Shown here one piece after another: positions 1 to 12,200 of a stretch of 64,000 bases of DNA; positions within the stretch are counted from its first letter, which is position 1, and each line of letters begins with the position of its first letter. The DNA lies in contig CAJNOQ010000044.1 of assembly GCA_905250885.1 (NCBI GenBank), positions 26,971 through 90,970 on the forward strand, in the 5' to 3' direction. The translations under genes were made by a program, and so were the position numbers. This DNA is from Didymodactylos carnosus. Its lineage: Eukaryota; Rotifera; Eurotatoria; Philodinida; Philodinidae. The notes under the pieces were generated by a model. The model saw only the letters and a list, made by a program, of their open reading frames with translations. It made no database searches and was not told the origin of the DNA.

Positions 1-174
1 AAATTTATGCAAGATTTTTTGTTGAAAATAAAACTAATCACCTTTATATAAAAGAGAATCAAAAATGTGGATGTACTACCATAAATTTAAAAAGAATTAC
101 ACTATAAACAGAGTGATGAAATGTCAAATGGAAAAAATAAATAAATAATTTTACTGTTTAATCTATACCGCATT

Positions 175-180
175 TTTATT
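175..180 (-). terminator. Poly(A) signal of the SLC4 gene
   Basis: AATAAA on the minus strand, about 120 nt past the SLC4 stop codon (which ends at 298). The spacing suits the cleavage signal of this transcript. Confidence 0.5.
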
Positions 181-297
181 TCACAAAAACAAAAGCAAAA
201 ATATGTATTTCATACTCATTGCCTAGAAAGAAATATCGAAGCTAACTCGGATTTTGTGAAAATGAACTAGCGGATAATTTCCTAATTTGCTATTCTA

Positions 298-3200
298 TTA
301 TACAGATGTTTGACCATTGTGAAGATTTTTTCTTGGCATAAGAAGGCCTTCATCATCTTGATGATGTTGGTGGTGCATCAGATGTTCTTCTTCCTAAAGA
401 GTAAAGAGAATAAAAGTAAAATTAATGTTCGTTTTTAAAAGTTTTATATTTTAGTCAATAATATATCCTATGCTGTGTTTAAACATGCGTAGCTGTTAAT
501 GATACTGCCACCAGTGAATTGAATTTCTAAGCAAAGCATATTACATAATATAGTGTTTCTGTTCCTCAAAATCTACTAATCATTAGCTAACCCAAATCGT
601 TTAGATAATACTAAAATAATATGTCAGAGAAGAATTAAATTTAGTCTCACATTGAAACTATAGAGAGTAAAAGACTTTTTATTAGCATTTATTTCAAACA
701 TTGAAGAAATCCTCAGTTAATCCCATTGCGCGAAGAACAAAACATTAGAATGAGCAATTATAGACTCTACTCTTATAAACGATTTTATTAATAGACCAAT
801 AGAATACAAGCTAAATAATTTCATAAACCGATCAAACAGATGCTACTTGAAGAATTAATTTATGCAATCGATATGAATCCTATGATACGTAGTGTTCTGT
901 CATTTCAATAGCGTATTCAAGAATCCAAGCGTCATGACCAAAAAAGATCATAAAATATTTTGACACGTCAAAATGAGAGGCAAAAGAAATTCAAAAGAAT
1001 ATATAATTATGCAAAGAGTATTAATGCATACATAAATTATACATGTAATCTAGATGTTAAACTTAAAAGCAGAAAATGTTCACCCCCACAAATACTATTT
1101 TTACATTATCATCTTCTGGATGCCCGATATTAAATGGAATTTTATCACTGGTAAATGTCACTGGTGGTGTTGAATATGGTGATGATGATTTCTGTTCCAT
1201 TGCAAACAGCTATAATGAATTACTTTTTTTTAATACACAAAATCTATTCTACTAGAAGATGATATGTAACTTTCTAGAGTGCGGTTCGATGAGAAAAAAA
1301 TCTAAATGATTTGAACAATAACCTATGAATACTTTCCAAATTTTTGTAAAGGTCTACTCTGATCTTCAAAATTCTAGTATTCTAACTGTTATTGCCATTT
1401 GTAGTTGTAATGATAGGTGGATAGAGTACAGTATTAGTCTTGAGCGTGAGTAGTTGTTCAAAAACGGTTAGAATCTTAAGTAGCGTTTCTTTGTCCGTAA
1501 TGATCTACTCAATAACAAACATTGTAGCTGATCTACTAGCTCATATGTTTATATTACGAGGATATTACATACAAAATTCGAACCAATCTCCAGAAAGCGA
1601 AAAAAAAGCATTATTACTACTGAAAAACACATTTCATTTACAGAATTTTCCTCCTCGGATGCATCTTCTGTAACGACAATAAGCGGTGTTTTGTGTTCAT
1701 TATTTTGATGAATAGGTAATTTGTTTATTTGTTCCTAAAAATATGAGATGCGAATGATGCAGCATATATTTTAGATTATTATCACATGCACACTTGATAG
1801 TAAACTGATAAGATCTTTTTTCAATCAATAGCAAGACAAAAAATAAGCTTTAGCTCATTCTTTGGAAGAATTTTTGCACCACTAAATCTGATATATTCAT
1901 CTCGATATTTCTTTACACGGTCATGCACCAAACTCTTTCAAATGAAAAAAATATTTTTTAATGTATTGCCAAAAATGATTTTCCATGCAGCCTAGAATCT
2001 TATCCATCACCAAGACGTATCATTTTTTTTTCGATGATTCTCATATGTATATTTTTTTTTTCAAATTAAGTATATCTTTTTTAATAATATGTCACCTCTT
2101 GGATACTACGTAAATTTTTCAACGATGTGCTCCGATAGTCAAGCATCTCTTTCGATGAATATGCATCGATTGGAGGCTGAAAAATCTCCAATAATATGAA
2201 CACTAAACAGATACAAAGTATAGCGTGAAACTCACTGTCATTATTTCTTTTTGATCAAAATCAAAATCGTCATCGCCCTTTGGTATATTATGAACATTTC
2301 GTACAGCTGACATTCGTCGAACACGTCCTACTTTTGTTCCCGGTAAAACATCATCTAACCAATAGAGTTCTTCTGGAGTAAATATATTATCCATTAATTT
2401 ACGCACAAAACATGTCGCTAGTACCTTTAACGTAGTATTCAATATTTAGATATACTTAATCATCTATAGATAGATATTCTTACCAACACTGGAAATCCAA
2501 TTGCAATTGTTTTAACACTTTTAACAGCGAACATTCCAGCTAAAGCCAAAATTTGAATTGCTGTAAAGAGATGAACACGCATAATCGTCACATGACGTAA
2601 ATAGGGATAATCTGGCTGATATTTTGATGGCATAAATATCAATAATATACGATCGAAAATCTAAATCAAATCATGAATATTAATTAGATGTTAAAATTCA
2701 ATTTACCTTTCTTACTTGCATGCCCCGTATAGCTGTAATGCCCATAAACATGAAAACACCGTAGAGTACAGGCATTGGAATGAACTAAAATAATAAATGT
2801 CATGAACAAATGACACTGCAATATGAACGAACATACGTTCAAAATTTTTGTAAAAAAAACACTTAGACCAGTCAGTATTGCCATCAGTAAGCCACTGACT
2901 CGTTGTTCACTATATCGAAAAACAGCAGTTAGCTTTATAGTGTTATATAATTGTATTTAAACCTACAGTATGCCTTCAAATTTTGGTTTTTCACCTGGTG
3001 CCGTATTTTCTGACATTATTTTCAATGCATTAACATGAGTAAGAGCAAGAACAGTTGCTGCCACAAACCATGGTAATCCCATTATTGATGAGAATAATAT
3101 GGACATTGATAATATAAACAAATCCAAATGATAACCACTTTTTTTCTGAATAATAATCGTACATTTTATAACATGATTTTATCATCTAGATAAATATTTA

Positions 3201-6200
3201 CTTTTAACTTGAATTCTTTTCGGTTAATAATGACAGCTGTTATTTGTTGATCCATAAAGATTAAAATTGTCGTTATCAATGCTGGTAGTATAGCAGCAGG
3301 TATTGTCCATATTGGATTTCTACCTGAATAAAATGGAATAATCCATCCTCGATCATTTGGTCGAGTTGGCTAAAATAAAGAATAATTTCATGATGATTGT
3401 ATAATAATTAGAGAAAAACTTGTTCACAATTATTTTTCTATTTTAGATAATCGATTTTTTCTTATAAATTGAAATATAATTAGTCAATTGTCTCTTACTT
3501 TGAACTCTCGTGGTACGACAAGTTTCGGAGTTTCTAATCCTAAATAGGCGTCCCATCCTGACATTGCTACAATAGCAATTAATACAGCAAAATCACTAAT
3601 ACTTGTTCGAATCTAGAAGAGAAATAATGATCATGAATAATTTCTTTCAATTTATAATTGTCTTACTTTTGTTGGTAAAAATTGTGAATTACGAAATTCT
3701 TTGAGCACCATACAAATAAAAACGGTAAAAATAAATAATAAACACGAATAAAAGAAAATATCTGAATAATAATGTGGAGTTGAACAACCGGAACCAATTA
3801 GTGTACCGTTAATCTTGTTACATAACATTCGTGTTGTGGCATTTAATATTGTTGAATTTGTGTTAAATAAAAAATCATAATTACTACTGTTAGATATAAG
3901 CAATGCTGTTGTATTTGAGGGCACACATGAACAAGAATAATCAACGGGAAGATCTGGTCGATAATTAACCGGATATTGTTTCCTAATATTCATTGTTTCT
4001 CGAATGGCATCCAAGATAAAGATGAGTGCCACCAGTGAGGCAAAACAATCTTCTGTAAAACGTGTTATGTAACGTACAAGAAAACTCAAATTAAATATGA
4101 CAAATATAACAAGAAATAGAAATACCCAAACACCAATCCATAAGCGAAATTCCAAAAAATCAAGATGAAAATCTCTAAACAACAAAATAAAATATACTTA
4201 AAACATATATCTTTCAACGCAGAAAGTGCACAGTTTTATTATCACTCACAATATGCAACGACTGTGACATTTTGAATAAAATAGAAAATACGCTTTTTTC
4301 CAGACTTTTTGGATGGTCTATACCTCTCGATACACAGGCTATTAAATATCAAAAGAGTTTTAATTTCACCTACTGAGGATCCTGAGAATACATTTATTTA
4401 AAATTGAGGCTAAGAATAAAGGGATATGAGGTAAAAATGTTGTTTAAATAAAATTAACCAGAAATGAAAATTGAATCCATACACATTATGAAATTTTGAG
4501 TTCCCATCTACTGATGAGTGAAAAAAGTTTGTGTTTTAGACTTAAACTCACGGAGAAAAAAAAAACAATTTTTCGAGCTAACAGCATTTTCCGTACAGTT
4601 ATGCTCAGTATAACGACGAATCCCAATGAATCTCATCTGCTAAATGATTCAAACTTTCACAAAATATTCCTCTATATTTCCTACGTCTAAACTATTAGCA
4701 CAAACGTTCCTGGACTTTGGTACTCCCTAAAAGAAAAAGGTATTTTAAAATACGGAAAATGGTATAACCATTTGAACCATATCATAACTGTTTAAACGTT
4801 TTTTACTTTTATCAGAAAATCCCATTTGGTATTTTTAGAATACAAAAAAGCCGTGATTTAAAAAACCCTGAATTGATTTGGTATTTTAAAATACCTGAAA
4901 GGTCTTTTTGTGACATGAAGAAACTTCAACCGTTTTTCAGAACAGAATTTAGCCGTATTTTAGAAAACGAAAATTAGTTATTTGATAAGAATAAGAAACT
5001 TTTAAACAGTTATGATATGATTCAAATAGTTATACTCTTTAAACGTTTTTCACGGATGATTATACCTTTTTTTTGCTTTTTCTCAAATGGGTTTTTTGAA
5101 ATAACGTTTTTTTTAGAGTGTATAGATTTTCCAAAAACCCTTTGGTTTTCCAGTAAAATCCATTTTTCTCTACTCACGAAGCCGCTATAGAAGAATAATA
5201 AGGAGATATCTGAAATTAGCGTATAAAACTGCATCAAACCATGCATAAAGCAATAAGCTTTGAATGAAAAATATCCCAATGAAACTTTTTCGCTCTTCTG
5301 CAATTTCTGAAAGAATTAATCTTTTTCTGAATACGTTTTTTTTTCGTTTCTAAGGCTTGAAATGGTTGGAAAATGATAGTGATCAATAAAAAGAGATTTA
5401 TTCGTAAGACATTTCTGATGTCTGCATTACAAGCCACAATTGTTCACTGTGCGTTCCCAGCGAGTCAAAAATAATAATTTTTGATAAAAATATCAATTCT
5501 GAGAAGAGTGAATTAAGACATAATCCCAAGTATCCCCTTTCAAATGTATTAATTTCTATTCCCTATAAAACATATTTTGGTGATTTTTCACGAAGTTTTC
5601 TGGAAGCATTGTGGAAATGTACTTATCATATGCTTTATAGTTGAAAAAAAGGATACTGAGAAAAAACGTTCATATATACAGTGGTCAACAAAACTGATCA
5701 TACACCCCTCATATTAACTTATGATTGATATTTCTTCGAAACCAAATCACCTGTAAAGTTTAGAGTTTCGCTAAAATGTTTCAACTTTATTGTAGTTTAT
5801 TTTCTTAAAATAGAAAATGCTCATGTCATATAGTCGTTGTGCTAGGTCAGGAAGAGTGAGATGGGTGGCTTTCTCTATTCAACAAAATCGGTCATACAGT
5901 TGAATGTTTCCACTTTTCACATAGCAGACTTTAGTCTTAATTTGACAAAACGAGCGTATTTTGTGCGGTTTTTCTCGCTCTTTTGACTCATATGTACTGC
6001 AGAATTTGAAACGAAAGAGCAGAAAAAATGGAAACAAAATACAAAACAGTCATTTTTTTCTCTTTTTTCGATAGGTTTTTGTAATGTTTGGGATAAAACA
6101 TTTATATTTCCATGAGGAAACCTTTTCAAGGCTTAAAAACTTAAGCAGCTTTGCAGTTTTGCGTGGAGAATCGAACGAGCACGATTTGGAAAACAAAAAT

Positions 6201-9200
6201 ATCTTTTTCCATGAAAATATAAATATTTTATCCGAAGTATTACAAAAACCTATCGAAAAAAGAGAAAAAAATGACTGTTTTGTATTTCGTTTCCTTTTTC
6301 TCTGTTCTTTCGTTTCAAATTCTGCAGTTGGTATTACGTATGAGTCAAAAGAGCGAGAAAAACCGCACAAAATACGCTCGTTTTGTCAAATTAAGACTAA
6401 AGTCTGCTATGTGAAAAATGAAAAAATCCAACTGTATGATTAATTTTGTTAATCACTGTACATACGCATATACGGTGCATGTGCACATGAGAATCCATGA
6501 TCGAAAACCTATAGAAAGCGCGACTAAGTTTTTACGGCCGAATCAAATCAAGTTCTTTTTAAGAGAAAAAAAGTATTTTGCGTTTTTTTCGAAGTGTTGT
6601 TTTCCTTGATGTCACCATCCGGCAGACTTTTTTCTGTAACGAAACGTTAGAATGGACTTTTTTAAGGCGTACCGCACATATCCATTAGATTCGCCATGAC
6701 CGATAACCTCTAGAAAAGTATCAACAAATTATTTAACGCTCAAATAGTTTTCAAGTAAAATGCATTTCACACAATCAAAACTTATTACTTATTTTGCACT
6801 GGTTTGTGCATAGCTGCTTTCTGAGAGTGGAAATCTGTCGGACAGTACATGCCCCATTTTGACCCTTACACAAATTGAATCTTCAAAGGTAGCTAGAACT
6901 TTATCGTAACTATTCCTCACATGACTAACATTCCTAGAAAGTTTGGTCTAGATCGTGCTTATAGTTACCGAGCTACGTTTCTGGCTTCGAATGGACGTTA
7001 ATAATTATAGAGATCTGTCTCTCCTTGAGCAAATGAGTATGTCATTCATCTCATACTAGAAGAGAGATGGTCTATTATTTCGATCTACTGCGTTCTTTTA
7101 ACTAAAACTTTACAAAGCCAGTTTTAGCACTTTCCAATTAACTAAACTGTAATCAGTTAATCTGGTGCGTAAATCATATTACTGTCGGAACTTCTGATAC
7201 CTAATTGTCAGCTCAAAGCTATAATTTAGGGCTTTTCGTGTAAATTCTATAACTTTGCAAAGAAAGATCGTGTAGAGTTGGGAGATATCTCATTTTAATC
7301 AGAAATGTGTGGTCTACAATCATGCTTCATTAAGAATGGTTTTGGTTATCTTTTAGAGTTTTTGAAAACCTGATTTTCCAAAAAACCGGGCCTTCGTACT
7401 GTTAAGGGCAGCCCCCATAATCATATTCGGAATCAGCATGGTCGATAACCTATAACCCACTAGATTTCGATCAAAAAGCGTTTTATCACCTCGAGAGGTT
7501 CCCTCGTAAGTACAACGTTTTAATCGTCCGCCAATATGCAATTTTCATTTTATAGCCGATATGTTGATATTTTTGTGAAAAAATTTACCTCATCATCAAA
7601 AAAGAATTAATCGCAATAAAACATGAATGCTTCGAACGTATAAAGTTTATCAAATATACTTTTTTTACTTTTATTTCGATCTACATGCCAAATGTACCGA
7701 AATAAAGTAACAGAGTACGTAAGGGATGTCAGTCATTTACAAGCATATCTAAATTTAGAACTAGAAAGAATATAGTTTTACTATCACGAATAAACGGCAA
7801 CGAGTAATAGTATGAGTCAACGCATGAATAATTTAGTTGTTATAAACATTATTAGGAAACAACACGACTGTATTCTTGTGAATTAAAGAGAATCTTAGAG
7901 ATATATATGTTCTTACTTGCACAAGATTTTTAAAATTCTTTCTAATATTAACATTGGTCCAGTTGCTGATAAAATATTCAATGGCTGTCCGGAAAACAAA
8001 GCATATATTATACCGCAAACAGAACCAGCTAGAATGCATTCCATAGTAGCCTAAAGGAAAAACACGTTTTTAGTGTAGAAATGAGAAAACAGCAAACGGT
8101 TGTTGTTACCATATAATTGTCTGTTGCTGCACCTAACATGCCCCCAAACGCCACTACCGAACATAAGCAAACGAGATATAAATATAACGTTGTCGCGAGA
8201 CACTGTAAACTGGCACAATCTGTAAAATCGGATATATAATAAGGTATTTTATTACGTAGATCCATTATTAAACCGTGAAATGGTCTTAAAATTAAGAACA
8301 ACACGAAAGTTTATGAAATATCAATTGCATTTGAAAGTTTAATAATTACGTTTTTGATGCTATTAGATTTGGATCTGTATGTGGTGTTAGATCAAGTACT
8401 TCAACATGTTCACCTTTCTCTTCTGGCGCTTGTCTTTGTTGCTAAATTTATCCGAAAATCTACTTTATTGAGAATCACATGAGTCTTTTCTTTCTATTTT
8501 TACTTTGCTCATATATTGTTCTGGTGGTTCAATTCTAATTGATGGATCCCATTCGCTGTCAAGAGTAAATGCAGATTGGACTAACAATTGACTTTGTGAT
8601 CATAGCATACCTGGGCGGAATTACGTAGGTGTCGTTCATAAATCTGTCCAACATTTGTAATATTTCCTCAGAATCTTTTGACAAATAGGCAAATTCGCGA
8701 CAAATCTGTTATGAACTAGATAAAATCAATTTTTTTGTTTATTTTACTCCATTGTAATCTCGCTTACGTCGTCGGTAAGTACAGTGGCCATTGCTCTTCC
8801 TACTTGAAGTAATTGTCGTTCAGTTTCTTCGGAACCAATTATTAATACGATAAAACGTGAATGTAATTTAAGCTCTAGCAAACCAGGCAATTCAATGGCA
8901 TTGTCCAAACGTACAAATGCAATTGTTGTTTCAGTGACAAAATCAACTGGACAAATTAGAATACTCGCACCTTCTGATCTACGATTTAATTTTCGTTGTA
9001 ATTTCACATTATATTCCTATAAAACAGTAACCATAATGTATAATAAATACAATTATTTGGTTTATACAAAATTTAAGCGTTCATGTTTTAGTACATCATG
9101 CAGCTAGATAGCTCAAAAATGAGAGGAAACTATATTTTTAATTGAAGTTTACTCAAACTGCCTACTTCACATAAGCATTTTGTTAGTTCTTTGAAAAGTA

Positions 9201-12200
9201 TCCGAAACTTATTAATTATTCGCTATTAGCTTATTCAAATACATATGTATAGAACAAATCACATGGTCAGAGCTGCCGACAACAACTTCGCTTAGTCTTC
9301 TAAATAAACTACTGTCAGATTTTAACCAATTCTAGAAAATAAAAACAAATAAATTTAGAAAAACACTCAGCATGATTGCCAAATAAACGTTGAAAGACTC
9401 TTAACAGTGGACCCTTTTAATCAGAGATTGTCAAATCTTTTGAATAACTATGGTAAATATCTTACTTTGCTGTGATCGGTATGAATCGATTGATCGTCTG
9501 ATTCCGATACCATGTCGTTTGTACTGGGTTTTTTACTAAGTAAACGAGGCGCTGACATTGCAAGCATCGATTCTGATAGATCATCTTCTATTGCAATAAA
9601 AGTATAAATACGATGTTTCTAACTTATGATAATCTACTCTACCTCGTCCTGATAGATTGTTTATAATAAACGAAGCACTTGGTTGAAGGCCAGCTTTGGA
9701 TAGACTAACTAAACTTGCCGTCTTTGTAACAGAACGTTTTTCATGATGATGAAAATGAGGTAAACCTAATATCGATGTTAATTTTTGTGCACTCGTTACA
9801 TTATTGAAATATTGATTATCTACTAATGCTTGGGCAACAACCTCTATTAAATAAAATTAGAGATTAGACAATAATTTTATCTCAATTCTTAATACTCGTA
9901 CGTGCTAAACTTGGAAAATCTGGTACTGTCAAATTCAATATAATAACACTACGATCAGATGTGAGATATTTTTTCAAGTCTAGAAGAGCTGTTTGCATTA
10001 ATGTTGCCACATGTGGTTTTGACCATCTTCCTAATACACTTTCAGCTATTTCTTCAAATCTTACCCATCTAAATGAGAATAAAATTATTGCTATAAGATT
10101 AATTTTAAAAATTCAAATTTAATATTACCTAGCTTTTTCTTTCCAATACGAATATTCTGTTTCTGTTTTTCGTAGTATATCCAGTTGACAAAATAATTGT
10201 GGTACATCATCTTCAGCAACCCCTAGTTTGAATACTTGCCGATTTGGCTAAGAAAAAAAATGAAATAAAAAATCATTGAAAGAAGAAAGGTAGAAATACA
10301 TAGAGAAAATAAAATTATCCACCAAATAGATTAATTTCAAGATCACTTTCTTCCGAAAGATAGAGAATAATATCGATATACCTTGATAATGGCTAATAAT
10401 GATAGTGTTGATCCCCCCAAATGATTCTTATCTAGTGTTTCAGGACGTTCGATATCCAGAAAATCCGGCATATAAATTAGTATATGGAAAAGGCGTTAAT
10501 GACTTTCTTTAAGCATACTTCAAATTACATATATTCTATTTCAAACATTTGATATTCAAATATATTATTGACAAAAAATTTTATTTTTATTTTTACCACC
10601 AATCTGTCGAATCAAACGTGTCATTTTCTTTCTTTTTTTGTTGTTTTATTTGTTTCTCTTTCTCTCTCTTTCTCTTTTTGATTTTATTTGCTCTAAATAA
10701 TGATTATTTTTCGCATAAATGTAGTTTCTGATACCGAAGAGTATCGTGTGCGTATACATTTTATTGATCAATTAATGAATTTTAAAAAATAGTTTTAATA
10801 TTAAAAATAAAAATAAAAAGTACTATCTAAATGAGTCTCATGCGAACTGATAGAATGAATTTTTATTATTCAATAGCTAAAATCCGATTTTAATACAAAG
10901 AGTATGCATATCAAATCAATGCTACTTGTATAAACATCTAATAAAATAAACATCGTTACGGTTCAAATAGACAATAATATATAATGTCTCTATCTAATAT
11001 TCTTTTAGTACAAATTTTGTAAAAATAAATCAGACCTTTTCTGAACTACATTAGAATAACCAGTTTTCTTTGTTAAGAATACGATATTCCATTTATATTT
11101 GATCATAAAAGTATTACAAAATCAATATAACTTTAGTGTAAAGCTTCACAGTACAAATGTGTAAAATTTCAATAATAAACAGCTTCCTGATCAATCATCA
11201 GATCTTGTTTAAACAAAACTACATGATTGACATGACAAGCTGTCAGAGCAGTTTTTCCTGCAAACAATTATTTCTTTATGGAAGAGGTCGTGTGCATTCA
11301 GCACTTAATAAAAAATGATTACTTGTGAAAGTTAACACGAATTTAGAATATTGTAGAAATAATATTCAGTACACTTAGAGAGAGAGAGAGTAACGTTTGA
11401 AAATCTCAGTGCACCACTATGTCCCTCAAAAACTTTTAATATAATATTTTTGCTTTACACAATACCATGTACGAATTTTTTTGTATGAATTCTCTTGTCT
11501 TCAAGAACATAAAGATTATGTAACTGCTTGTAATGAATTTGAATAAAACGTTGTACAGTTAAGCTAGACATTTTTATAAGATAGACAAAACTTTTAATAG
11601 GTCTAGAAAATTGCTTCAGAATTAAAATCGATTGCAACTCTTGCCAGAATATATTAAAGCTACGAAAATTTGATTTATCAAAGATACAAGTTAGATCTCT
11701 TTAAATGTAGTCTTACGTTTCTGAAGATGTGAATTTTTGATTGCTTAATTTGATGAAGGTCAAATTTTACTGAGAGTCAACTCTAGAGCTGATAGTTTTT
11801 TCCGATTAGAGTGAGCGTTAAGTTGACTTTCCGAGAACGTCATTTAAAGTATCAACTAGAACAATTCCATGAAAAGAGCTAATTCTTGTTTTTATCAAAG
11901 GCAAGACCCAATGAAGTTTTATCAATTTGTTTGACGCTCAGACCTATTGAGTCTTCTAGTTAAGGTTGAAACAAAATCTCTATAAATTCCGTCAACAACG
12001 TTAACCATTGTAGAAAAAGAAGATAACAAAACGCACTAATTGATAGGTACATTCATATTTGATTTTTTTCTCAACTTTAATTTTCATTCCCAATCATTAG
12101 GGCGTCAGGGTTATTAAAATCATACACGTATGCGATCAAGGTGCGTAATGACTATTAAGTTATAGAAGTAAAAGAAAACGGTTTAACACTATATTTTATG

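Larger units (their letters stand above)
4175..7916 (-). other. 3.7-kb SLC4 intron loaded with repeats
   Basis: Intron 12 separates the exon ending in ...ILCK from the one starting DFHLDF; the split AA/A codon restores the family's conserved CKD motif, so no exon is missing. Inside are a hairpin element (4721-5122), a Tc1/mariner-like foldback element (5679-6458) and a copy of a dispersed repeat (about 7200-7500). Open frames of 60-119 codons in this stretch fall inside the inverted repeats and show no family resemblance. Confidence 0.5.

Noticed and set aside
5917-6443. Open frames of 70-119 codons on both strands
   Set aside because: Frames on the two strands mirror each other because the region is a foldback element; none resembles a transposase.
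9236-9345. Possible alternative SLC4 cassette exon
   Set aside because: An acceptor TTCTAG is followed by about 35 open codons in phase, at a site where other NBC genes carry cassettes, but no convincing donor was found and skipping it gives a family-like junction (HSK to EYNVKLQRK).
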